Both the position numbers and the translations under genes were made by a program. A DNA stretch of 64,000 nucleotides from an uncultured Clostridia bacterium. Its GTDB lineage: Bacteria > Bacillota > Clostridia > Lachnospirales > CAG-274. Below the pieces are notes generated by a model, which ran no database searches, was not told the origin of the DNA, and saw only the letters and a list, made by a program, of their open reading frames with translations. Shown here piece after piece: positions 62,802-64,000 of the stretch; the first letter of the stretch is position 1; the number at the start of each line of letters is the position of its first letter. The stretch lies in contig CALWSK010000002.1 in NCBI GenBank assembly GCA_944384195.1, positions 124,001 through 188,000 of the forward strand, given 5' to 3'.

Positions 62802-64000
62802 TTATAAAGCTTTGTTTCTAAACCAATCTTTCATAGTTTGTAATACTTTTATAAGCTCTTCTTCTTTTATTATATAAGGAACCATAGCATATAAATAGTT
62901 TGAAAATGGTCTGCTAAATACTCCGTTTTTATATGCAAACTCTTGATATCCTTTTAGATGTTTTTTATCGTATACTTCTATACATACACAAGCTCCTATT
63001 ATTCTAATTTCTTTAATGCGTTCATCTTGAAAATTTTCTAGTTCTAATCTAGTTATTTTTTCTATATTTTTAATCTTATCCATATAGTTATTTTTTTCAA
63101 ATAATTCTATAGATTTTAATATAATAGAACAAGCTAAAGGATTTCCCATAAATGTAGGACCGTGCATAAGAGCTAAATTTGGGTTATCATTATAAAATGC
63201 ATCATATACTTTTTTATTAGCCACGGTAACGGCGTGTCCTATATATCCTCCAGTTAGAGCTTTTCCAAGTACTAAAATATCCGGTGTTACTATATCTGAT
63301 ACAAAGCGATTTCCAGTTCTTCCAAAACCAGTTGCTACCTCGTCAAAAATTAATAAAATATTATATTTATCACATAGCTTTCTAGCTCTTTTTAAAAATG
63401 ATATATCATATATTCGCATACCACCGGCACATTGTAAAAGAGGTTCTACAATAAAACAACATAAATTTTTATGATATTTTATAAATGTTTCTTCTAATTC
63501 TTCAATATTTGTATTTATATGTATTATATTTTTATTTTTAGGATATGACTTTAAAATAAAATGATAATCTTCATCATCGCTTACTTCCATTGTTTTAAAA
63601 GTATCTCCGTGATAGGCATTTTTAAGAGCTAATATAATATTTTTCTGAGGTTGATTTTTATTTATATGATATTGTAAAGCCATTTTTAAAGCTACTTCTA
63701 CTGCCACACTACCAGAATCAGAAAAAAAGCAATAATCTAAATCTTTAGGTAACCATTCTTCTAATTTTTTTGAAAGAGCTTCTATAGGTTCGTGGCTTAA
63801 GTTTGCAAGCATTATATGAGAAAATTTTTTTATTTGATTTTCTATTGCATCATTTATTTCTTTATTTTTATAGCCGTGTATAGTGCTCCACCAAGAAGAT
63901 ATAGAATCTATAAGCTTTTTATCTTTAGTATATAGATATACTCCGTTTGCATCTATTATTTTATAAGGAGTATTCATAGTTTTCATCTGTTGATATGGAT
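62802..64000 (-). CDS. bioA: adenosylmethionine-8-amino-7-oxononanoate aminotransferase (BioA), 5' end outside window
   Basis: BioA makes 7,8-diaminopelargonate in biotin synthesis, using SAM as amino donor with PLP. The frame stays open through 64000 and reads PYQQMKTMNTPYKIIDANGV, the BioA N-terminus following the conserved WHP, so the ATG at 63986 is not the true start. Motifs: SWWSTIHGYKN, FFSDSGSVAVEVALKMA, NAYHGDTFKTMEVSD, LLIFDEVATGFGRTG and the PLP lysine in LVLGKALTGGYIG. Confidence 0.93.
   Translation of the reverse strand, partial: PYQQMKTMNTPYKIIDANGVYLYTKDKKLIDSISSWWSTIHGYKNKEINDAIENQIKKFSHIMLANLSHEPIEALSKKLEEWLPKDLDYCFFSDSGSVAVEVALKMALQYHINKNQPQKNIILALKNAYHGDTFKTMEVSDDEDYHFILKSYPKNKNIIHINTNIEELEETFIKYHKNLCCFIVEPLLQCAGGMRIYDISFLKRARKLCDKYNILLIFDEVATGFGRTGNRFVSDIVTPDILVLGKALTGGYIGHAVTVANKKVYDAFYNDNPNLALMHGPTFMGNPLACSIILKSIELFEKNNYMDKIKNIEKITRLELENFQDERIKEIRIIGACVCIEVYDKKHLKGYQEFAYKNGVFSRPFSNYLYAMVPYIIKEEELIKVLQTMKDWFRNKAL

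Noticed and set aside
63984..63986. ATG at 63986 as the start of bioA
   Set aside because: The frame continues upstream to the window edge with BioA-type residues (PYQQ) and no ribosome site precedes this ATG.
1..64000. tRNA, rRNA, insertion-sequence or CRISPR loci
   Set aside because: No cloverleaf-like, rRNA-like, terminal-inverted-repeat transposase or repeat-spacer pattern was seen by eye; short RNA genes could still have been missed without a covariance search.

Overview
The window is A+T-rich chromosomal DNA from an anaerobic, endospore-forming, chemotactic member of the Clostridia (Firmicutes). The evidence is PolC-type DNA polymerase, a large set of sporulation genes (spoVAE, spoIIR, spoIVA, a CotF-type coat protein, spoIIAA-spoIIAB-sigF), Pta/AckA fermentation genes, strong Shine-Dalgarno sequences, many TTG/GTG starts and a T-box leader. 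The gene set resembles Lachnospirales-like Clostridia, but I cannot name the species.

Layout. 1-3.8 kb: 3' end of polC, an Rpn/PD-(D/E)XK nuclease-like gene, spoVAE and deoD. 4-8.8 kb: chemotaxis cluster cheR-cheA-cheW-cheB. 8.9-14.1 kb: pta-ackA, then DUF177-rpmF-plsX-acpP-rnc. 14.1-21.9 kb (minus strand): formate/nitrite channel, nif3-like gene, trmK, gltB and spoIIR. 22-25.8 kb: T-box-controlled pheS-pheT. 25.8-29.4 kb (minus): leuS, DUF6512 membrane protein, lspA. 29.6-35.3 kb: fba, a frameshifted unknown gene, pncB, a large surface protein and pyrE. 35.5-39.4 kb: EamA exporter, coat proteins, a TSUP transporter in two halves, a 56-aa protein and spoIVA.

39.5-53.6 kb is a compact 14-kb phage-like element. 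It has divergent XRE regulators with a recognisable operator-promoter, a RinA-like activator, TerS-TerL-portal-scaffold-capsid-connector genes, and a PBSX/phiCD119-type contractile tail (sheath, tube, XkdN chaperone with a -1 frameshift site, XkdP, Q, R, S, T, U). Integrase, replication genes, tail fibre, holin and endolysin are absent, and the tape-measure position holds only a 253-aa protein. 53.6-59.2 kb (minus) is a probable three-gene defence operon: a DnaQ-fold protein without catalytic residues, a small protein carrying methyltransferase motifs X and I, and a 1334-aa nuclease/helicase/methyltransferase fusion carrying motif IV. The element and this operon lie between spoIVA and the spoIIA operon.

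59.3-64 kb returns to core genes: spoIIAA-spoIIAB-sigF, a DUF6106 membrane protein, an orphan UgpC/MsmK-type sugar ABC ATPase, and bioA running off the end.

Functional links. SpoIIAA, SpoIIAB and sigma-F set forespore transcription. SpoIIR, with a sigma-F-like promoter here, signals to the mother cell; SpoIVA, with a sigma-E-like promoter, builds the coat base on which coat proteins assemble. The strongest leads are the stripped-down phage element, the methyltransferase split over two genes, and three frames that seem to start at AUU or AUC.
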